Below are positions 25,028 through 33,149 of a stretch of 43,127 bases of DNA, one piece after another; the stretch's first letter is position 1; each line of letters opens with the position of its first letter. The DNA comes from CAZDVK01 sp964508915 (lineage in GTDB: Bacteria; Pseudomonadota; Alphaproteobacteria; Paracaedibacterales; CAIULA01), in the NCBI GenBank assembly GCA_964508915.1, contig CAZDVK010000013.1, positions 1-43,127 of the forward strand, in the 5' to 3' direction. Made by a program: the position numbers and the translations under genes. The notes beneath the pieces were generated by a model. It ran no database searches. It was not told where the DNA came from and saw only the letters and a list, made by a program, of their open reading frames with translations.

Positions 25028-25761
25028 TAAAACGCCTTCATAAAATATAACCCATAAGGTGGGGCTGTGGGCCCTGCCCTTTTACGGTCTTTAGCGTTCA
25101 AAATTTCATCAATATCAATGGGTGACATTTTTCCAAGCCCCACTTGCTTAAGCGTTCCCACCATAATACGTACTTGGTTATGTAAAAATGACCGAGAAGA
25201 CACAGACAACCGTATCAGATCACCTTCTTGAGAAACGATAAATTCTGAAATTGTTTTGCATGTGTTTGAAGCCTGACATTCAGATGCCCGAAAAGATGTA
25301 AAATCGTGATGACCTAAAAAATAATGTGCCCCTTGCTGCATAGCTTGAACATCTAAGGGCCTAGATACATGCCAAACACGATTTTCTAAAATAGGAGACG
25401 ATGCCTGTCGATTTAAAATGACATATTCATAAGAACGCCCCGCACACGAAAAACGAGCATGGAACGTATCAGGTACTTGTTCCACATCAAGAACAGAAAG
25501 CCCCTCAAATCGACCATACGCATTCATGGCTTCTCGCAGTTTATAAAAATCCCAAAAGTTAGGCAGGTCAAAATGAGCCACCTGCCCTTTTGCGTGAACA
25601 CCTGTGTCTGTACGGCCACAACCTTCCACCAAACGAAAATTTCCAGTAATTTTTTCTAAAATATTTTGCAAAGTTCCTTGCACTGTTTTTTGATTATTTT
25701 GAAACTGCCACCCGGAAAAGCGCAGACCGTCATATTCTACAAGTATTTTATAGCGAATCAT
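25024..25761 (-). CDS. truA: tRNA pseudouridine(38-40) synthase TruA
   Basis: TruA converts uridines 38-40 of the tRNA anticodon stem to pseudouridine. The 245-residue product begins with the family pattern YDGLRFSGWQFQNNQKTVQG. The catalytic Asp52 lies within GCGRTDTGVHAKGQVAHF. Further conserved features are FHARFSCAGRSYEYVI and the late motif SFLHNQVRIMVGTLKQVG. Length is normal. It stands alone on the minus strand, divergent from the T6SS operon. Its stop codon overlaps by 4 bases the end of the convergent frameshifted gene. Confidence 0.96.
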   Translation of the reverse strand: MIRYKILVEYDGLRFSGWQFQNNQKTVQGTLQNILEKITGNFRLVEGCGRTDTGVHAKGQVAHFDLPNFWDFYKLREAMNAYGRFEGLSVLDVEQVPDTFHARFSCAGRSYEYVILNRQASSPILENRVWHVSRPLDVQAMQQGAHYFLGHHDFTSFRASECQASNTCKTISEFIVSQEGDLIRLSVSSRSFLHNQVRIMVGTLKQVGLGKMSPIDIDEILNAKDRKRAGPTAPPYGLYFMKAFY

Positions 25762-25861
25762 ATAAACTCAAATAATTTTAAAAAATATAAAAAATAAACT
25801 GAAAAATTAACCTAATTTTAATAATAGGCACCGTATTGTTGAATCAAGGGTAACAAAGATT

Positions 25862-25875
25862 TGTTGTTAACAACA
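25862..25875. promoter_or_regulatory. Palindrome in the tssB upstream region
   Basis: TGTTGTTAACAACA is a perfect 14-bp palindrome 38 bases upstream of the tssB start. It is placed where a regulator controlling the T6SS operon might bind. A related half (AAACAACA) occurs about 10 bases further downstream. No clear -35/-10 pair was found beside it, and the regulator is unknown. Confidence 0.4.
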
Positions 25876-25913
25876 CATTTTTTAAACAACAAGTCACACT
25901 TGCGGAGGCAATT

Positions 25914-26429
25914 ATGGCAGAGAGCATTCAACATAAATTAGACCGGGTACGCCCACCACGCGTCCAGATTACATATGACGTGGAAATCGGCAATGCCATC
26001 GAAATGAAAGAACTTCCTTTCGTCATGGGTATTATGGCTGATTTATCGGGTATGCCCAGCGATCCACTTCCAAAATTAAAAGAACGAAAGTTTGTGGAAA
26101 TTGATCGCGATAATTTCAACAGCATCATGACATCTATTAACCCACGGCTAGCACTTCGCGCTGCCAATAAGTTGGGTGGAGAAGGTGAAGAAATGAGTGC
26201 GGAATTATTCTTCCAAACTATTGAAGATTTTGAACCACTCAACCTGGTTAAGCAAATCCCAGCCCTGGCAGCACTTTATGAAGCCCGGTGCCACTTAAAA
26301 GATTTGTTAACCAAACTTGATGGTAACGATGCTTTAGAACATCTGCTGGAAGATGTAATGCAAAACGCAGATAAACGGGAAGCGTTGAAAAATGACTTGG
26401 GGGTTGTTGAACAACCTGCAAGTGCGTAA
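25914..26429 (+). CDS. tssB: Type VI secretion system contractile sheath small subunit TssB
   Basis: TssB (VipA) pairs with TssC to build the cytoplasmic contractile sheath that propels the Hcp tube. The 171-residue product has the conserved opening DRVRPPRVQITYDVEIG, then ELPFVMGIMADLSG and KERKFVEIDRDNFNSIM. The helical end is typical of the family (DLLTKLDGNDALEHLLEDVM). Length is normal. The start at 25914 has a very strong GGAGG site. It is first in the order tssB-tssC-hcp, separated from tssC by 32 bases. An upstream palindrome (25862-25875) may be a regulatory site. Confidence 0.95.
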   Translation: MAESIQHKLDRVRPPRVQITYDVEIGNAIEMKELPFVMGIMADLSGMPSDPLPKLKERKFVEIDRDNFNSIMTSINPRLALRAANKLGGEGEEMSAELFFQTIEDFEPLNLVKQIPALAALYEARCHLKDLLTKLDGNDALEHLLEDVMQNADKREALKNDLGVVEQPASA

Positions 26430-26461
26430 ACCCCTATAACATAATGTGATGGAGAATAAAA

Positions 26462-27919
26462 ATGGCAGATGAAACTCAAGCAGCGGAAAGCTCTCTTCTT
26501 GATACCATTATGGTGCAAGGAAAGTTGATTCGCGACGAAAGCCAAAAACCTTTTGCTCGCGAAATGATGCAAGAATTCGTGAATCAACTGGAACAACAGG
26601 GTGACAGCGCCGGCACGCATGTGTCGCACTTCCTGAGTCAACGAATTTTGCAGATTGATGAACTTATTACGGCACAGCTCAATGAATTTATGCATGTGCA
26701 TGAATTTCAAAAATTGGAAGGTTCTTGGCGCGGTCTACATTATTTAGTGATGAATACTGAAACCAGCACACACCTAAAACTGCGCTTGTTAAATATAGCA
26801 AAACAAGAACTTCTTCAAGATTTGGAAAAAGCCGTCGAGTTTGACCAAAGTCAACTTTTCAAAAAAGTGTACGAAGAAGAATACGGAACTTTTGGTGGAC
26901 ATCCTTATTCTTGTATGGTGGCTGATTACGAATTTACCCGTCACCCACAAGATCTTGGTTTACTAGAAAAACTATCTGGCGTAGCAGCAGCGGCCCACTG
27001 CCCTGTTTTGGCTGCGGCTGATCCAAAATTATTCGATATTGATAGCTGGGAACACTTAGGCGTTCCACGTGATTTATCTAAAATTTTTGAAAGCCTTGAG
27101 CTTGTGAAATGGACGTCCTTTAGAAACAGTGAAGATTCACGGTATGTTGCACTAACATTGCCGCGCGTTTTGATGCGTCTTCCTTATGGTGCTAACACAG
27201 TTCCTGTGGAAGGGCTTAATTTTGAAGAAGATGTGTCAAGTGCTGATACGTCACGTTTCTGCTGGTCAAACGCTGCCTATATTTTAGGTCAACGAATCAC
27301 CAATGCCTTTGCTATGTACGGTTGGACAGCAGCTATTCGTGGTGTTGAAGGCGGCGGTTTAGTGGAAGGCTTGCCTGCTTACACTTTCAAAACAACAGAT
27401 GGCGATATTGCATTAAAATGCCCAACAGAAACAGCTATTACAGACCGTCGCGAAAAAGAACTTAGCGATTTAGGTTTCGTATCCTTATGTCACTGTAAAG
27501 GCACAGATTTTGCGGCCTTCTTTGGTGGACAAACAGCACAAAAACCGAAGGTGTATAATCTAGACGATGCCAATGCCAACTCGAATTTGTCTGCACGGCT
27601 TCCCTATGTTTTGGCGGCATCTCGCTTTGCCCACTACATCAAGGTTATCATGCGCGATAAAATTGGTAGCTTCTTAACACGCGAAAATGTGGAACTTTAC
27701 CTCAATACCTGGATTGCAAACTATATCCTATTGAATGACGATGCTCCACAAACCGTTAAAGCAAAATACCCACTTCGTGAAGCGCGGATTGATGTGTTCG
27801 ACGTTCCCGGAAAACCAGGTTCTTACAGGGCGGTTGTTTACTTGCGACCACACTTCCAGATGGAAGAGCTAACAGCTTCTATTCGTTTGGTAGCAACATT
27901 GCCACCCCCTGCAAAATAA
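26462..27919 (+). CDS. tssC: Type VI secretion system contractile sheath large subunit TssC
   Basis: TssC (VipB) forms the bulk of the contractile sheath. The 485-residue product contains the hallmark EFQKLEGSWRGLHYLV and the GTFGGHPYSCMVADYEF segment. Further family motifs are PRVLMRLPYG, FCWSNAAYILGQRI, GGGLVEGLP and the C-terminal YRAVVYLRPHFQMEELTASIRLVA. No truncation is apparent and length is standard. The ribosome-binding site is GGAGA. After its stop, a perfect 10-bp hairpin precedes hcp, which may set different message levels for the two genes. Confidence 0.96.
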   Translation: MADETQAAESSLLDTIMVQGKLIRDESQKPFAREMMQEFVNQLEQQGDSAGTHVSHFLSQRILQIDELITAQLNEFMHVHEFQKLEGSWRGLHYLVMNTETSTHLKLRLLNIAKQELLQDLEKAVEFDQSQLFKKVYEEEYGTFGGHPYSCMVADYEFTRHPQDLGLLEKLSGVAAAAHCPVLAAADPKLFDIDSWEHLGVPRDLSKIFESLELVKWTSFRNSEDSRYVALTLPRVLMRLPYGANTVPVEGLNFEEDVSSADTSRFCWSNAAYILGQRITNAFAMYGWTAAIRGVEGGGLVEGLPAYTFKTTDGDIALKCPTETAITDRREKELSDLGFVSLCHCKGTDFAAFFGGQTAQKPKVYNLDDANANSNLSARLPYVLAASRFAHYIKVIMRDKIGSFLTRENVELYLNTWIANYILLNDDAPQTVKAKYPLREARIDVFDVPGKPGSYRAVVYLRPHFQMEELTASIRLVATLPPPAK

Positions 27920-27928
27920 GGAAAATAA

Positions 27929-27953
27929 CAGCAAGGGATAATTTCCCTTGCTG
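27929..27953 (+). promoter_or_regulatory. Perfect intercistronic hairpin between tssC and hcp
   Basis: CAGCAAGGGA (27929-27938) and TCCCTTGCTG (27944-27953) form a 10-bp perfect stem with loop TAATT, ten bases after the tssC stop and 24 bases before the hcp start. The plus-strand sequence after it is A-rich, not T-rich, so it is not a standard intrinsic terminator. It resembles a stabilising or processing hairpin that would favour hcp mRNA. That role is inferred. Confidence 0.6.
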
Positions 27954-27977
27954 AATTAAAAGAAGGAGTCTTTAAAA

Positions 27978-28544
27978 ATGGCAGAAAATTTCACAATAAC
28001 CGAAATTCCCGGGCGTAATAGGCTGAAAGTAGCCGTCGTTCAGAACCCGGATGGAGATCAAGACAAAGGTGTCAAGTCGCCTGAGTGGATGATTAAAATT
28101 GACGATTTGATGATTTCAAATGTTGAAGGATATGAAGGTTTTTCACAACTTTATGGATGGTACGGCGAATCAAGCCGCTTTACATCCGGCGATGTAGGTG
28201 GGCCTCTACAATCTTCTGCAACACTGAAGCATTCAGACTTGATTTTGTTAATTCCAAATGGTGGTCATACGGCAAAAATTGAAACAAGTATGAATATTGG
28301 TAAAGCACTAGACACCATAGAAATTGTTCGGCTTGCGAATATTAAAGCTGCCAAGGTACGACTTCAAACTCTTGAATTTAAAACATGCCGAATTCAGGCT
28401 GTTCAACAACAGTTGGATCGTGTTTGGTTGGTTCTGCAAGTGGGCAGCAAAACAAACACCATCAACGTGTATGACCAAATGGGTGCCAATACAGGCCAAA
28501 TGGTTAGCAGAGTTGATTATATTAAAAACACTGTTGAAGCTTAA
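27978..28544 (+). CDS. hcp: Hcp-like type VI secretion tube/effector protein
   Basis: Hcp forms the hexameric inner tube ejected by T6SS. The 188-residue product has the beta-barrel pattern of the family. An early segment (SPEWMIKIDDLMISNVEGYEG) is followed by a KHSDLILL stretch like the Hcp KH(x)D region. It continues with LDTIEIVRL..., repeated strands with TLEFKTCRIQAVQQQLDRVWLVL, and a final YDQMGANTGQMVSRVDYI resembling the D.QG.....DF end of Hcp. It is a divergent member, slightly longer than typical. The assignment leans on its position directly after tssBC, which is the common order. The ribosome-binding site AAGGAG is strong. Its end lies 8 bases from the convergent tsaD stop. Confidence 0.72.
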   Translation: MAENFTITEIPGRNRLKVAVVQNPDGDQDKGVKSPEWMIKIDDLMISNVEGYEGFSQLYGWYGESSRFTSGDVGGPLQSSATLKHSDLILLIPNGGHTAKIETSMNIGKALDTIEIVRLANIKAAKVRLQTLEFKTCRIQAVQQQLDRVWLVLQVGSKTNTINVYDQMGANTGQMVSRVDYIKNTVEA

Positions 28545-28552
28545 AAATTCTC

Positions 28553-29593
28553 TTATGACATAGCCCACAAATCCCACCGGGGTTTGGCGGGCGTGTCTAA
28601 GGGGCTGGTGTAACCACGTTGAAAACGTTCCAACCCAGCCCAGGCAATCATCGCGGCGTTATCGGTGCATAAACTGATGGGTGGTGCCACAAACGCCAAC
28701 CCTTTTTTGTCTGCAACGTTTTTAAGCGCCATCCCAATGGTTTTATTGGCAGCCACCCCCCCTGAAATTACTACCGTTTTCACAGGTACCGATAACAATT
28801 GAAAGGCCTTTTCAAGACGGTCGGCCAAAAATGTGGCCACTGTGTGTTGAAAACTGGCCGCCACATGAGCCTTAATTTCTTGGGTTAAGGGTCCTTGTTT
28901 TTCAATTAAAAGCCGCGTGGCCGTTTTTAAACCAGAAAAAGACAAGTTACACCCATGTGCTTTGGCATCGCGCCCCTGTAGCGGCATGGGTAATTGAAAG
29001 GCCGTCGGGTTTCCTTCTTTGGCTAATACTTCAATAGCAGGACCCCCTGGATAAGGCAACCCAAGGCAACTGGCCACTTTATCAAAGGCTTCGCCGGCTG
29101 CATCATCAATGGTGGCCCCTAACAATTTGTACCGCCCCACTTCATGAACTTCTATGAACTGGCAATGGCCGCCCGATGCCAACAATAATAAATAGGGAAA
29201 TTCTACATTATGGGTTAGCCGTGGGGTTAATGCATGACCTTCCAAATGGTTCACCGCAATCAGTGGTTTACCTAATGCTAAAGCCATAGCCTTTGCTGCC
29301 ATAAGCCCAACCAACACACCCCCTATTAAACCTGGGCCCGCTGTCACCGCAATGGCATCGACATCTTGCAGTGACATATTTGCTTTTTCCAAAGCCTCTT
29401 GAATGACAGGTGTGATACTTTGCAGGTGGGCCCGTGCCGCCAATTCCGGCACCACACCGCCATAGGGTTGATGCTCTTCCATCTGTGACCAAACAACATT
29501 GGACAAAATGCGTTCTTCAACAGACGCAGCACCTTGCACAACAGCTGCAGCTGTTTCATCGCAACTGGTTTCGATACCCAGAATTTTTGTCAT
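28553..29593 (-). CDS. tsaD: tRNA N6-adenosine threonylcarbamoyltransferase TsaD
   Basis: TsaD transfers the threonylcarbamoyl group to A37 of tRNAs reading ANN codons (t6A), working with TsaB and TsaE; it is essential in most bacteria. The 346-residue product shows the ASKHA ATPase signatures ILGIETSCDETAAAVV, the metal-binding HLEGH, the LLASGGHCQF loop, and later SGLKTATRLL and VISGGVAANKTI. Length is standard. Its ATG follows the HigA stop with no gap, so the gene is the last of a higB-higA-tsaD transcript. No separate promoter for tsaD can be seen, and expression may depend on the toxin-antitoxin promoter or read-through from mutL. Confidence 0.96.
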   Translation of the reverse strand: MTKILGIETSCDETAAAVVQGAASVEERILSNVVWSQMEEHQPYGGVVPELAARAHLQSITPVIQEALEKANMSLQDVDAIAVTAGPGLIGGVLVGLMAAKAMALALGKPLIAVNHLEGHALTPRLTHNVEFPYLLLLASGGHCQFIEVHEVGRYKLLGATIDDAAGEAFDKVASCLGLPYPGGPAIEVLAKEGNPTAFQLPMPLQGRDAKAHGCNLSFSGLKTATRLLIEKQGPLTQEIKAHVAASFQHTVATFLADRLEKAFQLLSVPVKTVVISGGVAANKTIGMALKNVADKKGLAFVAPPISLCTDNAAMIAWAGLERFQRGYTSPLDTPAKPRWDLWAMS

Positions 29594-29914
29594 TCAATCA
29601 ACTTCTACTTCTTTTGAAACTTGATGAAATGGATGTATGACTAAAAGTTTCTCTCCCATACTACGTTTTGCTTCCATCAGTTCGTACAAATTCTGCAAAC
29701 GTAACCAATACCCTTCTGATAAACTAAAAAAACGACATAAACGCAAATCTGTGTCTGCCGTCATTCCCCGGTCCCCTTTAACAATGGCATGTATACGATT
29801 AGCGGGAACACCAATAGCCTTCGCCAAAGCATTCTGACTTAGACCTAAGGGCTCTAAAAATTCACTCTTCAAGATATCGCCCACACGCGGGTTTTCTAAT
29901 AAACTTTGGCCCAT
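29594..29914 (-). CDS. higA: HigA family antitoxin (XRE-type helix-turn-helix)
   Basis: An antitoxin of a type II module that neutralises HigB and represses the shared promoter. The 106-residue product has a helix-turn-helix of the HigA type: ILKSEFLEPLGLSQNALAKAIGVPANRIHAIVKGDRGMTADTDLRL, with the second helix and recognition helix clear. A C-terminal part ends in LYELMEAKR and an acidic tail. The ATG at 29914 was chosen because GAAAGG lies about 10 bases upstream; a TTG at 29932 overlapping the HigB stop would add six residues. The toxin gene precedes the antitoxin gene, the HigBA order. Its stop touches the tsaD start. Confidence 0.88.
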   Translation of the reverse strand: MGQSLLENPRVGDILKSEFLEPLGLSQNALAKAIGVPANRIHAIVKGDRGMTADTDLRLCRFFSLSEGYWLRLQNLYELMEAKRSMGEKLLVIHPFHQVSKEVEVD

Positions 29915-29928
29915 GTTCTTAAAACCTT

Positions 29929-30210
29929 TCAATGATAGTCAACAATTTCAACATCAAAAACTTCGCCCAACACCCACCTAAAGCACAAACGCCATTGCTT
30001 TTGAATTCGAATGCTCATTTGCCCCTCACGATCACCTTTTAAAAACTCAAGCTGATTACCAGGTGGATTGCTATGGTCGTTTAAATTCAAAGAAACATCA
30101 AGCTGCCTGAGTTTAACAAGTGCACGATACTGTATATCATTGGGAAATTTCCGGGACCGTATGCCACCCCAAATCTTTTCAGTTTCTTTACATCGAAACG
30201 ACTGTATCAC
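29929..30210 (-). CDS. higB: HigB family toxin (RelE/ParE superfamily mRNA interferase)
   Basis: HigB toxins are ribosome-dependent mRNA endonucleases. The 93-residue product matches the family along its whole length: MIQSFRCKETEKIWGG at the start, then LRQLDVSLNLNDHSNPPGNQLEFLKGD, and the terminal IRIQKQWRLCFRW...YDVEIVDYH-type segment (here FDVEIVDYH). It is complete, with no disabling change seen. The start is GTG at 30210 with a GAGGGGG site upstream. It has its own promoter region of about 75 bases after mutL, with a TATAAT box and an inverted repeat. It is probably functional, which makes its co-transcription with the essential tsaD notable. Confidence 0.9.
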   Translation of the reverse strand: MIQSFRCKETEKIWGGIRSRKFPNDIQYRALVKLRQLDVSLNLNDHSNPPGNQLEFLKGDREGQMSIRIQKQWRLCFRWVLGEVFDVEIVDYH

Positions 30211-30260
30211 AGAAACTTATCCCCCTCGTTTATTGGTACCATTATACGTGATACATATCA
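30203..30260 (-). promoter_or_regulatory. higBA promoter with probable HigA operator
   Basis: On the minus strand a perfect -10 box TATAAT covers 30246-30241. Immediately upstream, TGATA and TATCA form an inverted repeat (30249-30260) lying between the -10 and -35 positions. A second half-site, TGATACA, covers the HigB start codon (30209-30203). Sites overlapping the promoter and start suit autorepression by HigA. The -35 box is not obvious. Confidence 0.55.
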
Positions 30261-30285
30261 AGTAAATTTTGTTAAAGACATCCCC

Positions 30286-32121
30286 TTATGCTCGTTCGAA
30301 CAATTTTTCCAAATCGCTTTTTTTCAGCTCCACATAGGCAGGGCGGCCGTGGTTGCATTGGCCAGAATGCGGGGTTGCCTCCATTTGCCGCAGCAACATA
30401 TTCATTTCATGAGGCTGCAACATTCGACCAGCGCGAATGCTATTGTGACAGGCAACCGTTGCTAAAATATGCATAATCCGCTCATGAAGGCTTTTAGGTG
30501 ATTCTTCTTCTTTTAAATCATCCACCAAATCTTGAACCAACGTTGGAATGCTTATATCCGTTAAAATAGCCGGAAGCCCCCGAACAACCAGGGTTGCTGG
30601 GTCAAAAAATTCTAACGTAAATCCTAAATTTGATAATAAAGGATGACGATGTTTTAAAATCTCAAGCTCTTGCTGTTGCAGCATGACCATTTCAGGAATC
30701 AGCAAATTTTGCTGCTTCACGGTTTGGGTTGCAAATTCGTGTTTTAGCTTTTCATAAGTCAACCGTTCATGGGCTGCATGCTGGTCAATAATCACAAGGC
30801 TATCTTGTTTTTCAGCTAGAATATACGTGTTGTGAATTTGCGCCCGCGCCATACCTAAGGGATAATCTAAATTTTCAGGAATGGGGTTTGGTGCCACCGC
30901 CACCGGCTGGCTGTAAGATGTTGAAACAGCAGGTGTTGGAATTGAAAAAGAAGATACAGGCCCATATTCACCGGCTGACCGTCCTGTGAATGAATTTGGG
31001 GATGATCTTGGGTAAGATGCAGGGAATTGTTGCTGCGCATACGATTTTTGAAAATTTAAATCTTCGCGTGTTGTTGGTTTTTGGAACATAGACACTGCTT
31101 CCATAGCCAGATGAGACGAGGTCTTTTGGCTGATATGAGCCAGCGTTTCTTTCATGGCTAACAGCACAGCCGCCCGCACAACCTGTGCATCCCGAAATCG
31201 AACCTCTGCCTTGGCTGGGTGTACGTTTACATCCACATCTTCAGGCAAAATATCCAAAAACATAACAACAACTGGATAACGATTATGGGGTAAAAAATCC
31301 TGATAGGCTGTTCGCATCAAAACTGACAACATTTTATCGCGCACAGGGCGGTTATTCACAAAAAAGAACTGCTCTGTTGCCTGGCTTCGGTTGTACGTTG
31401 GAAAAGATATCCGCCCCCGCAATTTTATGGTTGGCATTTCGTAGGCAAAATGGGACGAATTATCTAGAAATGTTTGTCTTAAAACAGCCCCTACTCGCTC
31501 CTCAAAAGTTTGATTGGCGGCATACGAAAACAGGGTTTTGTTATCATCTTTTAATGTTAACCCCACATGCGGGTGTGACAACGCCATACGATTCAATAAA
31601 TCCACACAATGGGATGATTCTGTTGAAACTGCCTTTAAAAATTTAAGCCGTGCAGGGGTTGCATAAAATAAATCACGCACTGTCACGGTGGTTCCAAAAG
31701 GTGCCATTTGTGGGGAAAAAGACTGTTCGACCCCGCCTTCAATACTAAGGTGCCAGGCCATGTCTTGGTCTTTGGGGCGGCTTATAATGCTGGTTCGACT
31801 GACAGATGCAATGGAAGGCAAGGCTTCACCGCGAAAACCAAAACTTTGAATATGAAATAAGTCACCATCTGGTAATTTAGACGTAGCATGACGCTGAACA
31901 GCTAGCCGAATACCTTCTTGAGACATGCCATGGCCATTGTCTTCCACTTGAATAAAAGAACGTCCCCCATCCCGAATAGTCACGGTCACTTGGCTGGCGC
32001 CTGCATCCATGGCGTTTTCAACTAATTCTTTAATAGCAGCAGCAGGCCGTTCAATAACTTCACCAGCTGCTATTTGGTTAATTAAGGTTTGATCAAGAAG
32101 GCGAATAATAGGCAGAGTCAT
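30286..32121 (-). CDS. mutL: DNA mismatch repair protein MutL
   Basis: MutL couples mismatch recognition by MutS to strand incision. The 611-residue product has an N-terminal GHKL ATPase with GEVIERPAAAIKELVENAMDAGA, VEDNGHGM and GFRGEALPSIASVS. A Pro/Ser-rich linker follows (about 350-430), then the C-terminal dimerisation and nuclease domain. The motif DQHAAHERLTYE fits the DQHA(x)2E(x)4E endonuclease signature, so this MutL probably nicks DNA itself, as expected in lineages without MutH. The zinc-site segment reads QCNHGRP, with Asn in place of the usual Pro. It overlaps the upstream flippase-like gene by 4 bases. The higBA module follows 75 bases downstream. Confidence 0.96.
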   Translation of the reverse strand: MTLPIIRLLDQTLINQIAAGEVIERPAAAIKELVENAMDAGASQVTVTIRDGGRSFIQVEDNGHGMSQEGIRLAVQRHATSKLPDGDLFHIQSFGFRGEALPSIASVSRTSIISRPKDQDMAWHLSIEGGVEQSFSPQMAPFGTTVTVRDLFYATPARLKFLKAVSTESSHCVDLLNRMALSHPHVGLTLKDDNKTLFSYAANQTFEERVGAVLRQTFLDNSSHFAYEMPTIKLRGRISFPTYNRSQATEQFFFVNNRPVRDKMLSVLMRTAYQDFLPHNRYPVVVMFLDILPEDVDVNVHPAKAEVRFRDAQVVRAAVLLAMKETLAHISQKTSSHLAMEAVSMFQKPTTREDLNFQKSYAQQQFPASYPRSSPNSFTGRSAGEYGPVSSFSIPTPAVSTSYSQPVAVAPNPIPENLDYPLGMARAQIHNTYILAEKQDSLVIIDQHAAHERLTYEKLKHEFATQTVKQQNLLIPEMVMLQQQELEILKHRHPLLSNLGFTLEFFDPATLVVRGLPAILTDISIPTLVQDLVDDLKEEESPKSLHERIMHILATVACHNSIRAGRMLQPHEMNMLLRQMEATPHSGQCNHGRPAYVELKKSDLEKLFERA

Positions 32122-33059
32122 GATGTACTTTCAACGGTCGCTTTTTGTTTCTTTCTTAAAAACCAAAGGCCTAAACCTGGTACAGCAGCCATAATTTGCA
32201 ACCCACCATAAATAAGCGAATAAGCCAAAGCGGGTTCTTTAGACACACCAAAAATATTCAACACAACAACCATAGCCCCTTCACGCAATCCCCACCCTGC
32301 AAAAGAAATAGGTAATACGGACACAAGAATAACAAGCGGAACCGAAACAAAAATTTGGGTTATGCTTAAATTGAGCATCATATCATCTGCTAATAATTTA
32401 TAAGGTACCATCAGCATCGCCGTAGATATAATAGAAACAAAAAGGGTACGGCCACTTTTTGGGTTCAAAAAAACAACCTGAAGGGTTTTTGAAAAATCTT
32501 CAACAAAACTAAGCTTATGGGGCCACCGAATTGGCAAATACTGAAGGCACACTAAACACACAACACCGACAAAAATCAAAGCAAAGGCCAAAACCATCAT
32601 TTCGCCCAAAATGGTTTCATATAGTGCCTTAAATTCAAAAGGTATGGCCAAAAATGCCACAATCAATAGCGTTATTAACCCATACATACGGTCGATAATA
32701 GTACTTGAAAAAGCCCAATCCAAAGGTATTCCGTATTTTCGTAAACTTAAGCCCCGATAAGCATCTCCACCAATGGAACTAGGCAGTAATTGATTAAAGA
32801 AAAAACCAATCATAACCTGTTGGCTTAACTCAGAAAAAGAAGGCGGTGTCACTTTCACACCAATAACATAGCGCCACCGTTTCGCAGCCAACAAAAGCCC
32901 ACCCCACATAAAAAATAAACAGAATATCAAGGCGGAATAAGATGTTTTTTCTAAAATATCCAATAATTCCCGCATGTTTAAATTATGTAGCAGGAAAAAA
33001 GAAATACCTCCCGTTACGAACACCTTTAAAACGAATAACAAAAATGCCTGATTAACCAT
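32118..33059 (-). CDS. Flippase-like membrane protein (lysylphosphatidylglycerol synthase TM region family, UPF0104)
   Basis: A 313-residue integral membrane protein with about eight helices. It has the LPG_synthase_TM pattern: WGGLLLAAKRWRYVIG, then GFFFNQLLPSSIGGDAYRGLSLRKYG with the conserved N-x-x-x-P-x-x-x-G-G-D/E-xxR signature, and LPISFAGWGLREGAMVVVL later. Homologues transport or flip lipids or hopanoid precursors in some bacteria; the substrate here is unknown. The C-terminal aminoacyltransferase domain of MprF is absent, so it is not an LPG synthase. It overlaps the mutL start by 4 bases and is probably the first gene of the minus-strand group running to tsaD. An AGGG site precedes the ATG. 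Confidence 0.82.
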   Translation of the reverse strand: MVNQAFLLFVLKVFVTGGISFFLLHNLNMRELLDILEKTSYSALIFCLFFMWGGLLLAAKRWRYVIGVKVTPPSFSELSQQVMIGFFFNQLLPSSIGGDAYRGLSLRKYGIPLDWAFSSTIIDRMYGLITLLIVAFLAIPFEFKALYETILGEMMVLAFALIFVGVVCLVCLQYLPIRWPHKLSFVEDFSKTLQVVFLNPKSGRTLFVSIISTAMLMVPYKLLADDMMLNLSITQIFVSVPLVILVSVLPISFAGWGLREGAMVVVLNIFGVSKEPALAYSLIYGGLQIMAAVPGLGLWFLRKKQKATVESTS

Positions 33060-33149
33060 TCAAAACCCTAAACAAAAACTATAAATAAACGATTTTTTAA
33101 CCTTGGTGATATTCAATTAAAGTAAGCAATAAATATTCCAAAAAACAAC

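Noticed and set aside
30286..32121. MutL Pro-to-Asn change in the CPHGRP motif as a loss of function.
   Set aside because: The Cys, His and the endonuclease motif are intact, and a single change next to the zinc ligands is not enough to claim inactivation.
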